A stretch of DNA of 64,000 bases. It comes from an uncultured Nitrospirota bacterium (GTDB taxonomy: Bacteria > Nitrospirota > Nitrospiria > Nitrospirales > UBA8639). Of the stretch, positions 8,845 to 17,665 are shown one piece after another (the stretch's first letter is position 1; every line of letters starts with the position of its first letter). The notes under the pieces were generated by a model. That model had not been told where the DNA came from, searched no databases, and saw only the letters and a list, made by a program, of their open reading frames with translations. A program made the translations under genes and the position numbers. The stretch is taken from NCBI GenBank assembly GCA_937139405.1, contig CAKZPV010000002.1:62001-126000 (forward strand). The letters are read 5' to 3'.

Positions 8845-9261
8845 ATGGCCTATAGTGAAAAAGTAATTGACCATTACAACAATCCCCGTAACGTGGGGTC
8901 GTTTAAAAAAGATGATGATGATGTTGGGACAGGAATTGTGGGAGCACCAGAATGTGGTGATGTGATGAAACTCCAAATCAAAGTCGAAAACGAAACCATC
9001 GTGGATGCTAAGTTTAAAACATTTGGTTGTGGTTCAGCGATTGCGAGTTCAAGCCTTGCGACAGAATGGTTGAAGGGAAAATCAGTCGATGAAGCCCAAA
9101 AGATCAAGAATACTGATATCGTAGAAGAATTGAATCTCCCGCCAGTAAAGATTCACTGTTCGGTTCTAGCTGAAGATGCTATTAAAGCGGCATTGGGCGA
9201 TTATCAGAAAAAGGCTGAAGAGAAAAAACCTAAAGTAGAAGAAGCGGCGGCCTCATCGTAA
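8845..9261 (+). CDS. iscU: Fe-S assembly scaffold IscU
   Basis: This 138-residue protein has the three scaffold cysteines C37 (GAPECGDV), C62 (TFGCGSA) and C105 (KIHCSVLAED), with the modulating D39. The HscA-recognition motif LPPVK is at 98-102. A strong AAGGAGGAA ribosome site precedes the ATG. It has a lysine/glutamate-rich tail (residues about 122-138, KKAEEKKPKVEEAAASS) not present in the E. coli protein. A YF- or SufU-type assignment is excluded by the LPPVK motif and the hscBA neighbours. Confidence 0.97.
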   Translation: MAYSEKVIDHYNNPRNVGSFKKDDDDVGTGIVGAPECGDVMKLQIKVENETIVDAKFKTFGCGSAIASSSLATEWLKGKSVDEAQKIKNTDIVEELNLPPVKIHCSVLAEDAIKAALGDYQKKAEEKKPKVEEAAASS

Positions 9262-9294
9262 GGCCTGAGACGTGTTTCGATAGGAGTATCTACA

Positions 9295-9651
9295 ATGGAA
9301 ATAAAAGAAGCCGATAACACAACTGACATCGTCACCATGACCGATGCAGCCTTGAAGGAGGTTCAGCGGTTGTTAGATCTTCAGGGTATTACTGAAGGTG
9401 GTTTACGCTTAGGCGTCAAAGGTGGCGGTTGTTCAGGCCTAAGCTATACGGTCAACTTTGATGAAAAAATTGGAGAGTTCGATACGGTGACCGAGGTGCA
9501 AGGTGTGAAAGTGATTGTTGATATGAAAAGTGCTATTTACCTACAAGGAATGACCTTGGACTACCAAAAGGATATGGTGAGTGGAGCGTTCAAGTTTATC
9601 AATCCTAATGCTTCCAAGACATGTGGATGTGGAGAGTCGTTCTCAGCATAA
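9295..9651 (+). CDS. iscA: A-type Fe-S carrier IscA
   Basis: The 118-residue HesB/IscA protein has its three conserved cysteines at C46 (GGGCSGLSY), C110 and C112 (TCGCGESFS). A-type carriers accept clusters from IscU and deliver them to apoproteins. It has an N-terminal extension of about 12 residues before the usual TDAAL start. Position 34 bp after iscU supports the ISC role. A second A-type carrier is encoded at 17186-17506. Confidence 0.95.
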   Translation: MEIKEADNTTDIVTMTDAALKEVQRLLDLQGITEGGLRLGVKGGGCSGLSYTVNFDEKIGEFDTVTEVQGVKVIVDMKSAIYLQGMTLDYQKDMVSGAFKFINPNASKTCGCGESFSA

Positions 9652-9679
9652 CTTGTTCTTGAGACATCTACGAAGTTGA

Positions 9680-9708
9680 TCGGGCATGGTGCAGTTAACC
9701 ATGCCCGA
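9680..9708 (+). other. Intercistronic stem-loop between iscA and hscB
   Basis: TCGGGCATGGT at 9680-9690 pairs exactly with ACCATGCCCGA at 9698-9708 around a 7-nt loop. No T-run follows, so it is not a standard terminator. It could be an mRNA processing or stability element that separates iscRSUA from hscBA-iscX dosage. It also lies just before the hscB initiation region. Confidence 0.6.
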
Positions 9709-9755
9709 CTTGTCAGAGAGTATTGAGTATTTTGGATCATTCACATACGACATCG

Positions 9756-10454
9756 ATGAATCCTCGCGAGCTGCCGATGGCACGCAGCATGTGTTGGCAT
9801 TGTCAGTCCGAAGTGACCGGGGAATACCTTTGCGGCCAATGTGTGAAAGTCCAGCCTCTTTCTAAGGAACTAGATTATTTCGCCTGTTTTAAATTGGGTC
9901 GATTACTCAATATTGATGCGCAGGAGTTAGAACGGACGTATTATGAGTTGAGCCGGACCTTTCATCCTGATTTTTATTCTACGAAAGATGAATCCGAAAA
10001 AACGATTAGTTTGGGCAATTCAGCTTTTCTTAATTCGGCCTATCGAACTCTCAAAGATCCCATCCAACGTGTAGAATATTTGATTCGATTAGAGGCAGGG
10101 GCAGTTAAAGATATTCGCTCGAATCCTCCGGCTGACCTCTTTGAAGAAATTCTGGAGTTACAAGAAGACATGGAAACCTTTCGTGGTCTGTCGTCTGAGA
10201 AAGATTCAACTGAACGGGCTGAATTGCGCCAGAAACTTCAACGTGAACGTGGGCATCTCGAGGAACGTCAAGAAGAAATGGAAAAAGCGCTCCTTACGAA
10301 ATATCACGAATGGGATCAATTACAAAACCAACATGCCGATCCAAGTAAAGCCCGTGAGCAGAAAGACTTGGTATTGAGGAGCATGCAAGAAATTCTTTCC
10401 AATCGTACATATATATGCAACATGGCGAATGAGTTATTAGAAACAACTGGGTAA
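9756..10454 (+). CDS. hscB: J-domain co-chaperone HscB with N-terminal zinc-finger
   Basis: From the ATG at 9756 the protein has 232 residues; a TTG at 9723 or the ATG at 9777 could also serve, and none has a strong ribosome site. C13, C16, C26 and C29 (CWHC and CGQC) form a tetracysteine zinc-ribbon as in eukaryotic HSC20, absent from E. coli HscB. The J-domain HPD triad is H70-P71-D72. The C-terminal helical part that binds IscU follows, with a longer charged, coiled-coil-like stretch (RGHLEERQEEMEKALL). HscB delivers IscU to HscA and stimulates its ATPase. It lies 32 bp before hscA. Confidence 0.93.
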   Translation: MNPRELPMARSMCWHCQSEVTGEYLCGQCVKVQPLSKELDYFACFKLGRLLNIDAQELERTYYELSRTFHPDFYSTKDESEKTISLGNSAFLNSAYRTLKDPIQRVEYLIRLEAGAVKDIRSNPPADLFEEILELQEDMETFRGLSSEKDSTERAELRQKLQRERGHLEERQEEMEKALLTKYHEWDQLQNQHADPSKAREQKDLVLRSMQEILSNRTYICNMANELLETTG

Positions 10455-10485
10455 CTTCTCAGTCTGAATACCAAAAGGATGTATT

Positions 10486-12303
10486 GTGAGTCGAATTGTT
10501 GGCATTGATTTAGGAACCACAAACTCATTGATCGCTTATATGGATAAGGGAGCACCGCGGGTCATCCCTAATCCCGATGGGGTCACAAAAATTCCTTCTA
10601 TTGTAGGCATGACGGATAACGGGTTGATTGTGGGTGATCCTGCGAAAGCGCATCTTACACGTGATCCCTCGCGTACGATCTACTCTGTGAAACGGTTTAT
10701 GGGAAGAGGGTTGGCCGATGTCAGCGAAGAGCTAAAATATTTTCCCTATTCGCTTCACGAAAAAAATGGCGTGATTCGTATAGAAGTTGGGGGAAAAACA
10801 TACTCGCCACCTCAGGTCTCCGCCATGATTTTAAAAGAATTGAAACGACGAGCCGAAGAATTTCTCAAAGAAGATATTTCCAAAGCCGTCATCACCGTCC
10901 CAGCCTATTTTAATGACAGTCAGCGGCAAGCAACCAAAGATGCAGGAATGATTGCGGGCCTAGAAGTGCTGCGTATTATCAATGAGCCAACGGCGGCTTC
11001 TCTGGCATATGGGCTTCAGAAAAAAACCCAAGGGATCATTGCTATCTATGACTTAGGCGGTGGGACATTTGATATCTCCATTTTGAAATTGAAGGACGGC
11101 ATTTTTGAAGTGCTCGCGACAAATGGCGATACACATTTAGGTGGCGATGATTTTGACCAACGCCTTCTCGATGTGTTCGTGGAAGAAATAGCCGAACAAC
11201 ATGCAGTGAAAATTCAAGAACATCCGGATCTTATGCAAGCCGTGCGTTTGGCCGCGGAACGCGCCAAAGTTCGCTTGTCGGATGAAAGAGAAACGACGGT
11301 GGTTGTAGAGCTTCCCAATGGGAAATATGAAAAAACGTTAACTCGTGAAATTGTGGAATCTTTAGTTGTGGAGCTTGTTGAGCGGACGCTGGCGCCTTGC
11401 CAAGCTGCGCTGAAAGATGCTGGATTACGGGCTGATCAAATTGATGAAGTAGTCTTGGTCGGTGGCAGCACTCGCATGCCTTTGGTTCGAAGCAAGGTTG
11501 AAAATCTATTTGGTAAAAAACCGCACAGCGAATTGAATCCGGATGAGGTCGTGGCATTGGGGGCCGCTGTGCAAGCTGATATTCTTGGTGGGCATAATAA
11601 AGAAATTCTTCTCTTGGATGTGACGCCCTTGTCCTTGGGCATTGAAACCATGGGTGGCGTGATGAGTGCGCTTATTCGGCGCAATACGACGATCCCAACT
11701 AGTGCTAAGGAAATGTTTACCACCTATGTAGATGGGCAAACATCCGTAGATATCCATATTCTTCAGGGCGAGCGAGAACTTGTGAAAGACAATCGCAGCC
11801 TGGCGCGATTTCAATTGAAAATGCCGCCTTTGCCTGCTGGAGTTCCTCGTGTAGAAGTCACGTTTCTCATTGACGCGAATGGGATTTTGCATGTGACCGC
11901 AAGGGACATCCGCACCAGTGAAGCGCAGTCGGTGCAAGTGAAGCCCTCACATGGACTTACGGATGATGAAGTAGAAGGGATGATTCGAGATTCGTTCCAA
12001 TTTGCGGAAGAGGATATTAACACTCGGCAAGTCATTGAAGCACGCACTGAAGCGAATGCGATTATTGTTGCGACCGATAAAGCCTTATCCCGTGCTTCGG
12101 CTCTTATCAGTGACAAAGAGAAAGCAGAGATTCAGCGTGTCATTCAACAGCTTGGCGAAACCCAAAAAGGTGAAGACCACCGCGTTATTCGTGCGGGCAT
12201 TGCCGAGGTCGAAAAAGAAACGCATCATTTGGCTGAAGTGTTGATGGACGCCACGTTGAAAGAAGCTTTGGAAAGTAAAAAAGTCTCTGAGTTTGTCAAA
12301 TGA
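10486..12303 (+). CDS. hscA: Hsp70-type chaperone HscA
   Basis: The 605-residue protein starts at a GTG at 10486 behind AAAAGGATG. It has the Hsp70 ATPase signatures IGIDLGTTNSL, IYDLGGGTFDISIL and VVLVGGSTRMPLVR, then the linker LLLDVTPLSLGIET and the substrate-binding domain. HscA binds the LPPVK motif of IscU and promotes cluster transfer. Its length is near that of E. coli HscA and shorter than DnaK. The gene order hscB-hscA-iscX supports HscA over DnaK. Confidence 0.96.
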   Translation: MSRIVGIDLGTTNSLIAYMDKGAPRVIPNPDGVTKIPSIVGMTDNGLIVGDPAKAHLTRDPSRTIYSVKRFMGRGLADVSEELKYFPYSLHEKNGVIRIEVGGKTYSPPQVSAMILKELKRRAEEFLKEDISKAVITVPAYFNDSQRQATKDAGMIAGLEVLRIINEPTAASLAYGLQKKTQGIIAIYDLGGGTFDISILKLKDGIFEVLATNGDTHLGGDDFDQRLLDVFVEEIAEQHAVKIQEHPDLMQAVRLAAERAKVRLSDERETTVVVELPNGKYEKTLTREIVESLVVELVERTLAPCQAALKDAGLRADQIDEVVLVGGSTRMPLVRSKVENLFGKKPHSELNPDEVVALGAAVQADILGGHNKEILLLDVTPLSLGIETMGGVMSALIRRNTTIPTSAKEMFTTYVDGQTSVDIHILQGERELVKDNRSLARFQLKMPPLPAGVPRVEVTFLIDANGILHVTARDIRTSEAQSVQVKPSHGLTDDEVEGMIRDSFQFAEEDINTRQVIEARTEANAIIVATDKALSRASALISDKEKAEIQRVIQQLGETQKGEDHRVIRAGIAEVEKETHHLAEVLMDATLKEALESKKVSEFVK

Positions 12304-12350
12304 AGGTGAGCGGGTTCAATCCAAACAGCATAAAATGCTAAGAGGACATC

Positions 12351-12569
12351 ATGGCACAAGATTTAATGTGGACCGATTCTGAAGATATTGGTATTCGGTT
12401 GCAGGAAGAACATCCCGAGCTTGATCCATTAACCGTGCGTTTCACAGATTTACTTACTTGGATTGTTGCCCTACCTGACTTCAAGGATGACCCTCAAGCT
12501 TCCAATGAGAAAAAACTCGAAGCTATTCAAATGGCCTGGTATGAAGAATACCAAGATGCGAAAGGGTAG
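12351..12569 (+). CDS. iscX: IscX (YfhJ), ISC cluster modulator
   Basis: This 72-residue acidic protein has the IscX features [12 protein letters not shown] near the N-terminus, [14 protein letters not shown] in the middle and a closing [11 protein letters not shown] helix. IscX binds IscS, tunes its activity and may act as an iron sensor or donor; the mechanism is debated. An AAGAGGA ribosome site precedes the start. It closes the isc cluster, convergent with the PBP gene. Confidence 0.95.
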   Translation: MAQDLMWTDSEDIGIRLQEEHPELDPLTVRFTDLLTWIVALPDFKDDPQASNEKKLEAIQMAWYEEYQDAKG

Positions 12570-12611
12570 CCGAAGGAATACCCCATAATCGGAATGGGAG
12601 ATTTCAGATGT

Positions 12612-15011
12612 TTAAAATGAAGAGAGTTGGGTAGAAGACCCTGAATTCATGCGGTCAAATTCAAAAAAATCCATTGGGTTGGCTTTTTGAGCTGCTGCCT
12701 TTTTGGGTTCCGTCCCTTTCCGAAACACTTCAGTACTAATTTTTCGACTGGTTTTTGTTGGTAGGTCTCCAGTGATCGTATCGACTTGCGCGAACTGAAT
12801 CCCCTCGGGGATTCTAAACGTCATAACCGGCAAATCGCGTAAAGCCTTACCCATGAATTGAGTCCAGATAGGTAGGGCTGCATGGGCCCCTGATTCTAAT
12901 CGACCTAAGGTCCTGACCGAATCGAATCCCACCCACACGCCTGTGGCTAAATTTGGAGCATAACCCACAAACCATGCATCGTTATAGCCATTCGTGGTAC
13001 CTGTTTTCCCCGCTAAAGGGCGCCCGATTTTTTTCGCGCGTCGTCCCGTTCCGCTCTGGATGACATCCATTAACATATTGGTCGTTAAATAGGCATTCTC
13101 TTGGGTCATTGCCTGCCGTGGTTCAAACAGATGTTGTTCCAGGATTTCTCCTTTCACATCTTGAACAAGAGTTATCTGGTAGGGGCGTAACCACATACCC
13201 TGGTTGGAAAAGACACCATAGGATGACGTAATTTCTTGAAGCGTCACGCTTGAGGATCCAAGAGCGAGAGATAGATCCTGACTGAGTGGACTTTGAATAC
13301 CTAGAGCGCTGGCGACAGTCACAACTTCAGGCACGCCGATTTGTTCAAGGAGGCGAACCGTGGCTGCATTTCGCGAATGACGCAAGGCTTCACGGAGGGA
13401 AATGGTACCAAAAAAACGCTTCTCATAATTTTCAGGTTTCCACACGCGATCAAGTTCTTCGTCTTGGTAGACTACCGGTGCATCCAAAATTAAGGTTGCC
13501 GGTGTAAGCCCTTGTTGAAGGGCCGTAGCATAAATAAGAGGTTTGAAGGCTGACCCAGGTTGTCGTCTGGCAGCTACCGCCCGGTTAAACTGACTTCGAT
13601 TGAAGTCATAACCCCCTGCCATAGCTTGAACGGCCCCGGTTCGAGGATCAAGAGCAAGTAAGGAGCCTTCAACGAGTGGAGTCTGTTCTAAGACAAAGAT
13701 GCCGGATTCGAGATTGTCTTTTTTTGGTAAGACCTCCACGATATCACCAACTTTAAGTATCTGTCGGGGAGTGGCATCTTTTTGAGTGATCGTCGACCCA
13801 AGATCTTTGATGTCTTTCAGTCGACGTTGAGCCCATTTCATGTCTTCGAGTGAAATCGATCCTTTATACGTGTTGCCAACCAAAATATGTGCGGACTTTT
13901 TAGTGACTTTTGTGACGAGTGCACGATAGAGCCTATGAATGAAAGCCGATCGAGGGCTGTGTAATTCTGGATATTCTTCAGGAGGTACAAAGTCTTTTTC
14001 GAATTTGACATGTCCGAGAGGTCCTCGCCACCCCTGGCGTTTGTCAACTTGACGTAAGCCTTGTTGCAGACTTTCTTCGGCGAGTTTTTGCATGGGAATA
14101 TTTAATGTGGTGTAGATTTGTAGTCCGCCTTTATAGACGAGTGATTCCCCGTATCGTTCTACTAAATGTTGCCGAACTTCTTCGATGAAATAAGAACCAA
14201 TTCGTTCGATGGACTGACGGCGATAATTCAATGTCTCGCCGGCCGCGATTTGGGCTTCTTCATCAGAAATGAATCCAGATTGGATCATTCGATGTAAGAC
14301 CAACTCTTTTCGAGATTTGGCCAAATCCGGGTTTCGGTAAGGGGAATAGGTGTTGGGGGCTTTGGGTAGTCCTGCTAAGAATGCAGCTTCGGGCAGACTA
14401 AGCTCCGTGACTCTTTTATCAAAGTACGTGAGGGTGGCCGCAGCAATTCCATACGCGCCGTGCCCAAAATAAATTTGATTCAGATACATTTCCAGAATTT
14501 GGTCCTTCGTAAGGACCCATTCCATCTTAATTGCTAAAATCAGTTCCTTTATTTTACGTGTATAGGTGCGTTCTGGAGAGAGGAAGAGGGCTCGTGCCAA
14601 TTGTTGCGTAATGGTGCTCGCCCCCTGAAACCTCCCACCTTTTTTAAAATTTGTCCATGCTGCACGTCCAATTCCTACAATATCGAGGCCGGGATGTTCG
14701 AGAAACCGAGTGTCTTCGACAGCTATAACAGCTTGAGTTAGTGCTTGTGGGATTTGATCAATGGGGGTATACAGGCGGCGTTCATTGAAAAATTGTCCGA
14801 TAATTTCTCCGTTGTCGGCATACACTCGAGATACCAAACTTGGCTGATAATCCTGGAATGAATCAAAGGTTGGGAGATCGCGAGTGGCAATCCAAAGTAC
14901 TCCAATGATTAAGCCAGTTCCGACACATCCCACGATCAAAGAGCAGACAAGGATAATTCGAAGCCACGACCAAGATTTGAGTCCTGCGAAAAACTGCTGA
15001 AAGGTATTCAT
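12612..15011 (-). CDS. mrcA: Bifunctional penicillin-binding protein 1A
   Basis: This 799-residue class A PBP has one N-terminal membrane segment (about 17-42). A GT51 glycosyltransferase domain follows, with EDTRFLEHPGLD (catalytic Glu) and GASTITQQLARALFL. An OB-like insert precedes the transpeptidase domain, where the SxxK motif is S487-K490 in PGSAFKPL, a SRN motif is in RHSRNAATVR, and the KTGT motif begins at K669. The protein polymerises and cross-links peptidoglycan in the periplasm. No neighbouring gene shares its strand closely, so it is likely monocistronic. Confidence 0.96.
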   Translation of the reverse strand: MNTFQQFFAGLKSWSWLRIILVCSLIVGCVGTGLIIGVLWIATRDLPTFDSFQDYQPSLVSRVYADNGEIIGQFFNERRLYTPIDQIPQALTQAVIAVEDTRFLEHPGLDIVGIGRAAWTNFKKGGRFQGASTITQQLARALFLSPERTYTRKIKELILAIKMEWVLTKDQILEMYLNQIYFGHGAYGIAAATLTYFDKRVTELSLPEAAFLAGLPKAPNTYSPYRNPDLAKSRKELVLHRMIQSGFISDEEAQIAAGETLNYRRQSIERIGSYFIEEVRQHLVERYGESLVYKGGLQIYTTLNIPMQKLAEESLQQGLRQVDKRQGWRGPLGHVKFEKDFVPPEEYPELHSPRSAFIHRLYRALVTKVTKKSAHILVGNTYKGSISLEDMKWAQRRLKDIKDLGSTITQKDATPRQILKVGDIVEVLPKKDNLESGIFVLEQTPLVEGSLLALDPRTGAVQAMAGGYDFNRSQFNRAVAARRQPGSAFKPLIYATALQQGLTPATLILDAPVVYQDEELDRVWKPENYEKRFFGTISLREALRHSRNAATVRLLEQIGVPEVVTVASALGIQSPLSQDLSLALGSSSVTLQEITSSYGVFSNQGMWLRPYQITLVQDVKGEILEQHLFEPRQAMTQENAYLTTNMLMDVIQSGTGRRAKKIGRPLAGKTGTTNGYNDAWFVGYAPNLATGVWVGFDSVRTLGRLESGAHAALPIWTQFMGKALRDLPVMTFRIPEGIQFAQVDTITGDLPTKTSRKISTEVFRKGTEPKKAAAQKANPMDFFEFDRMNSGSSTQLSSF

Positions 15012-15223
15012 TCAGGAAAGAAACGTGATCCTTTGTATCAGGTACGAGGAGAGGGAAGAATTGTTCACGACCTTAATTTTACGATACCCTGAGATAGGGG
15101 AAAACACAAGGAAATGAAAGAGCAATTCTTGTGAATCATATTTCAATAGATGGCATGCAAGAAAATGAAAATGGAACAGGCAGGAAAGGCCAAATGGGCG
15201 ATTTCATGGGTCCATTGTGCTGA

Positions 15224-15254
15224 TTGACAAACTTTTTCACCCCGTGGTACCACG
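15224..15254 (+). promoter_or_regulatory. Candidate peroxiredoxin promoter with 12-bp palindrome
   Basis: A consensus -35 TTGACA lies at 15224-15229. The -10 position 17-18 bp downstream reads only GTACCA/TACCAC and falls inside the perfect palindrome CGTGGTACCACG (15243-15254). A good -35 with a poor -10 under a palindrome suggests regulation, but no binding protein can be named. The rest of 15012-15306 holds no gene. Confidence 0.4.
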
Positions 15255-15306
15255 AAGGACTACTCAAACAATTCCGTCTATTTTATCAACAAGGAGGAGA
15301 TAGCAC

Positions 15307-15777
15307 ATGTCAGATGTCGCCGCAGAAATTAAAGTTGGGGATGCAGCCCCAGATTTTACGCTGAAAGATCAGGATCAAAACGATATTAAGCTCAGTGATT
15401 TCCAAGGTAAGAAAAATGTGGTGCTGGCGTTTTATCCGTTAGATTGGAGCCCGGTATGCCAAGGGGAAAACAAATGTTTAACCGATGATTTTCCCAGCTT
15501 TGAATCTGCGAATGCCGAAATCATGGGTGTGAGCTGTGATAGTTTCTTTTCCCATAAAGCTTGGGCCGATTCTCTCGAACTCAAGCATAAGTTGTTGGCT
15601 GATATGCACAGGACGGTGTCAAAAGCCTATGGCTTGTATTTTGAACCACTGAATTGCTCGAAACGAGCCACCGTGATTGTGGACAAATCAGGCAAAGTAG
15701 CCTATGCCAAAGTGCAAGAAATCAAAGTGGCACGAGATGATAAAGAAATTTTGGAAGCCTTAAGCAAATTAAGCTAA
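15307..15777 (+). CDS. Peroxiredoxin (AhpC/TSA family)
   Basis: This 156-residue thioredoxin-fold peroxidase starts behind AAGGAGGAGA. The N-terminal [41 protein letters not shown] holds the peroxidatic Cys after the usual Pro, although the classical T/S-x-x-C appears as SPVC. Other cysteines are in ENKC, SCDS and NCSKR. The short length is closest to AhpE/BCP-like classes, and which cysteine resolves the sulfenate is not clear. It reduces peroxides in the cytoplasm. A terminator separates it from the following thioredoxin-like gene, a plausible reductant. Confidence 0.92.
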   Translation: MSDVAAEIKVGDAAPDFTLKDQDQNDIKLSDFQGKKNVVLAFYPLDWSPVCQGENKCLTDDFPSFESANAEIMGVSCDSFFSHKAWADSLELKHKLLADMHRTVSKAYGLYFEPLNCSKRATVIVDKSGKVAYAKVQEIKVARDDKEILEALSKLS

Positions 15778-15794
15778 TGGCCTGATAAAATGCG

Positions 15795-15840
15795 AAAACC
15801 CTAAGTGGAGCAAAGACAAAGCTCCCTTAGGGTTTTTTTT
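15795..15840 (+). terminator. Intrinsic terminator after the peroxiredoxin gene
   Basis: CCCTAAG and GGAGC (15799-15811, one bulged T) pair with GCTCC and CTTAGGG (15821-15832), followed by eight T residues. Confidence 0.9.
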
Positions 15841-15878
15841 TCTCGTCTGTGAACTCAGAACCAGAAGAAGGAGATGAT

Positions 15879-16208
15879 ATGTCAGGGGTTGTGGAAAACG
15901 TCAATGATGAAAACTACTCGGACTTCACGCAATCTCCAGCAGCGATCGTGGCCTATGGAATAGCCGCCTGTGAGCCGTGCATGGCCTATGACCCTATTCT
16001 GGTGACCTCAGCTCAAGATCATGTAGGCGTTCGATTCGGTAAGGCTAAAATGCATGTCCCCGGAAAATGCCGAGCCATTAAAAAACAGAACAACTTCGAA
16101 ACGTATCCCACCACACATTTCTTTTCTAACGGAAACCTCTTAGAGACCAAAGAAGGCAAACTCGAATCTGCTGAGTTAGCCGCACTCATCACGCAGCTTT
16201 TTTCCTAA
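15879..16208 (+). CDS. Thioredoxin-fold protein with CEPC motif
   Basis: The ATG at 15879 follows AGAAGGAGATGAT and gives 109 residues; an upstream GTG at 15849 has no such site. The thioredoxin fold is visible as AAIVAYGIAACEPCMAYDPIL (active-site CEPC), DHVGVRFGKAKM, the cis-Pro region FETYPTTHFFSNG and a closing helix. An extra Cys (PGKCRAI) lies in the middle. The variant CEPC motif differs from the usual CGPC. It may reduce the upstream peroxiredoxin, although a terminator lies between them. Confidence 0.85.
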   Translation: MSGVVENVNDENYSDFTQSPAAIVAYGIAACEPCMAYDPILVTSAQDHVGVRFGKAKMHVPGKCRAIKKQNNFETYPTTHFFSNGNLLETKEGKLESAELAALITQLFS

Positions 16209-16296
16209 AAAACCATTAGAATTTCTAAGTTTTTTCCTAACCCACGAATTAATTCTATTTCCGTGTCTCCGATGCTTGTGTCGGATATGAATTCAT

Positions 16297-17082
16297 TTAT
16301 TCCGAGAAGGTGGCAGACGTTTCGGATTGCTGACTTATGGAAATGTGATCAAGTGGAGGAGTCGAGAGAAGAGGTTTTAGGAGTGCCCAGCATTGCTGAG
16401 CCAATGAGGTATCAGTGACGGGGAAATGCGAAAACAAAGGGTCATGGCTGATATTATGTTGTTCCCATCGTTGAAGAATTTCGTGTGTGACGATTTGATC
16501 TAATGTCTGAAGGTTTATAATTTGTCCAGTATCAGGAGGGACAGGCCCCTTAAGAGACACCCATAGTTCGTACTGATGTCCTTGGGGAGATCCTTGTTCA
16601 GATTGATGGACTGCGGCGAACTGATATCGTCGACCAATACGTGCGGTATCTATTGGTGCGGAGGATTGAGCGAGTTCTTTGCTTATTTCTGAGTAAAGGG
16701 TGGCATCTTCATAGAGGCGAATTCGGTCGAGGTCGGGTAATTGAGGGTGTTTTTTAAGAAGGCTCCAAAGGGTCAGCGCAAGATTTTCGGTTGTCGGAAT
16801 TCGATCCGTGAAGTACGGAGTATCTAAGTTTAAATTTTTGTGATCGAATTCAATTAAGATGTCCCATAGATGTTGCTTCAGATCATATAAGTTGATGATC
16901 ATCCCTGTGACCGGATCAATTTCTCCGCAGAGTGTCACCTCTAATAAATAATTGTGCCCATGTGTATTGGCATTGTTGCAGGCACCGAAGACTTGACGAT
17001 TTTTGGCATTATCCCAGTCGGGATTGTCGTAACGATGGGATGAACAGAATTCAAGGCGTTTGGTTAAGGTTGCTTTTGCCAT
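16297..17082 (-). CDS. queD: 6-carboxytetrahydropterin synthase-like protein, tandem domains
   Basis: The 261-residue protein is twice the usual QueD length. The first domain (about 1-135) retains zinc ligands H16, H41 and H43 (HGHNY), catalytic C35 (FGACNN), H81 and E125, so it should convert dihydroneopterin triphosphate to 6-carboxytetrahydropterin in queuosine/7-deazaguanine synthesis. The second (about 150-261) keeps H159 and H169 but has Q167 where the middle zinc His belongs and no catalytic Cys. It looks like a degenerate copy kept for structure. QueC and QueE are not nearby. A pterin (PTPS) role is an alternative. Confidence 0.88.
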   Translation of the reverse strand: MAKATLTKRLEFCSSHRYDNPDWDNAKNRQVFGACNNANTHGHNYLLEVTLCGEIDPVTGMIINLYDLKQHLWDILIEFDHKNLNLDTPYFTDRIPTTENLALTLWSLLKKHPQLPDLDRIRLYEDATLYSEISKELAQSSAPIDTARIGRRYQFAAVHQSEQGSPQGHQYELWVSLKGPVPPDTGQIINLQTLDQIVTHEILQRWEQHNISHDPLFSHFPVTDTSLAQQCWALLKPLLSTPPLDHISISQQSETSATFSE

Positions 17083-17104
17083 GGGTTCCTATTCTTAGAT
17101 TCAT

Positions 17105-17156
17105 AAAAAAGAAGGGCTGAACTCAGGTACGCATTGTACAGCAAGTTCAGCCCTTC
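17105..17156 (-). terminator. Intrinsic terminator after the ErpA-like gene
   Basis: On the minus strand GAAGGGCTGAACT (17156-17144) pairs with AGTTCAGCCCTTC (17123-17111) and is followed by six T residues (17110-17105). It lies between the ErpA-like gene and the queD-like start. Confidence 0.9.
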
Positions 17157-17185
17157 ATATTGACAGTCTTCTGTGTAAATCGGTA

Positions 17186-17506
17186 TTACGTCGAAAAGGA
17201 ACTTCCGCAGCCACAGGTAGATTTGGCTTGTGGATTTTTGATGGCAAAACCAGATCCTTGGAGACTATCCACATAATCCACTTCAGCGCCACTCAGCATT
17301 GGAGCACTTTGTGAATCCACGATGACTTTCACGTCACCTTTTTCTACGATTGTGTCATCGTCACTTGTTTTGTCTTCGAAGGACATGCCGTATTGATAGC
17401 CGCTGCAGCCTCCGCCTTTCACATAAATGCGAAGTCCGACGGCATCTTCTTCTTCTTTTATCAGCTCTTTAATCTTTTCTTCCGCAATTTCGGTAATAGT
17501 CACCAT
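17186..17506 (-). CDS. erpA: A-type Fe-S cluster carrier, ErpA-like
   Basis: The ATG at 17506 behind GGAGGACAAAACAC gives 106 residues; a longer reading from 17587 lacks a ribosome site. The three ligand cysteines are C34 (GGGCSGYQYG), C98 and C100 (STCGCGSSF). The FEDK and DVKVIVD motifs are typical of ErpA/HesB proteins. It delivers clusters to apoproteins and is a paralogue of IscA at 9295-9651. It stands alone between terminators, consistent with a housekeeping carrier independent of IscR. Confidence 0.93.
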   Translation of the reverse strand: MVTITEIAEEKIKELIKEEEDAVGLRIYVKGGGCSGYQYGMSFEDKTSDDDTIVEKGDVKVIVDSQSAPMLSGAEVDYVDSLQGSGFAIKNPQAKSTCGCGSSFST

Positions 17507-17665
17507 GTGTTTTGTCCTCCCTTTATGATCGTCACGAAAAATGTAAAATTCTTCTTTCCTTTCAATCGGTTGAAAGGAGTACAACATTGAGTGTTTATCT
17601 TAAAGCACGTCTTTTCAGATTGTCAATTTGAGCCAATATTTTGGTCGGAAGACTTCGTGGAAACA

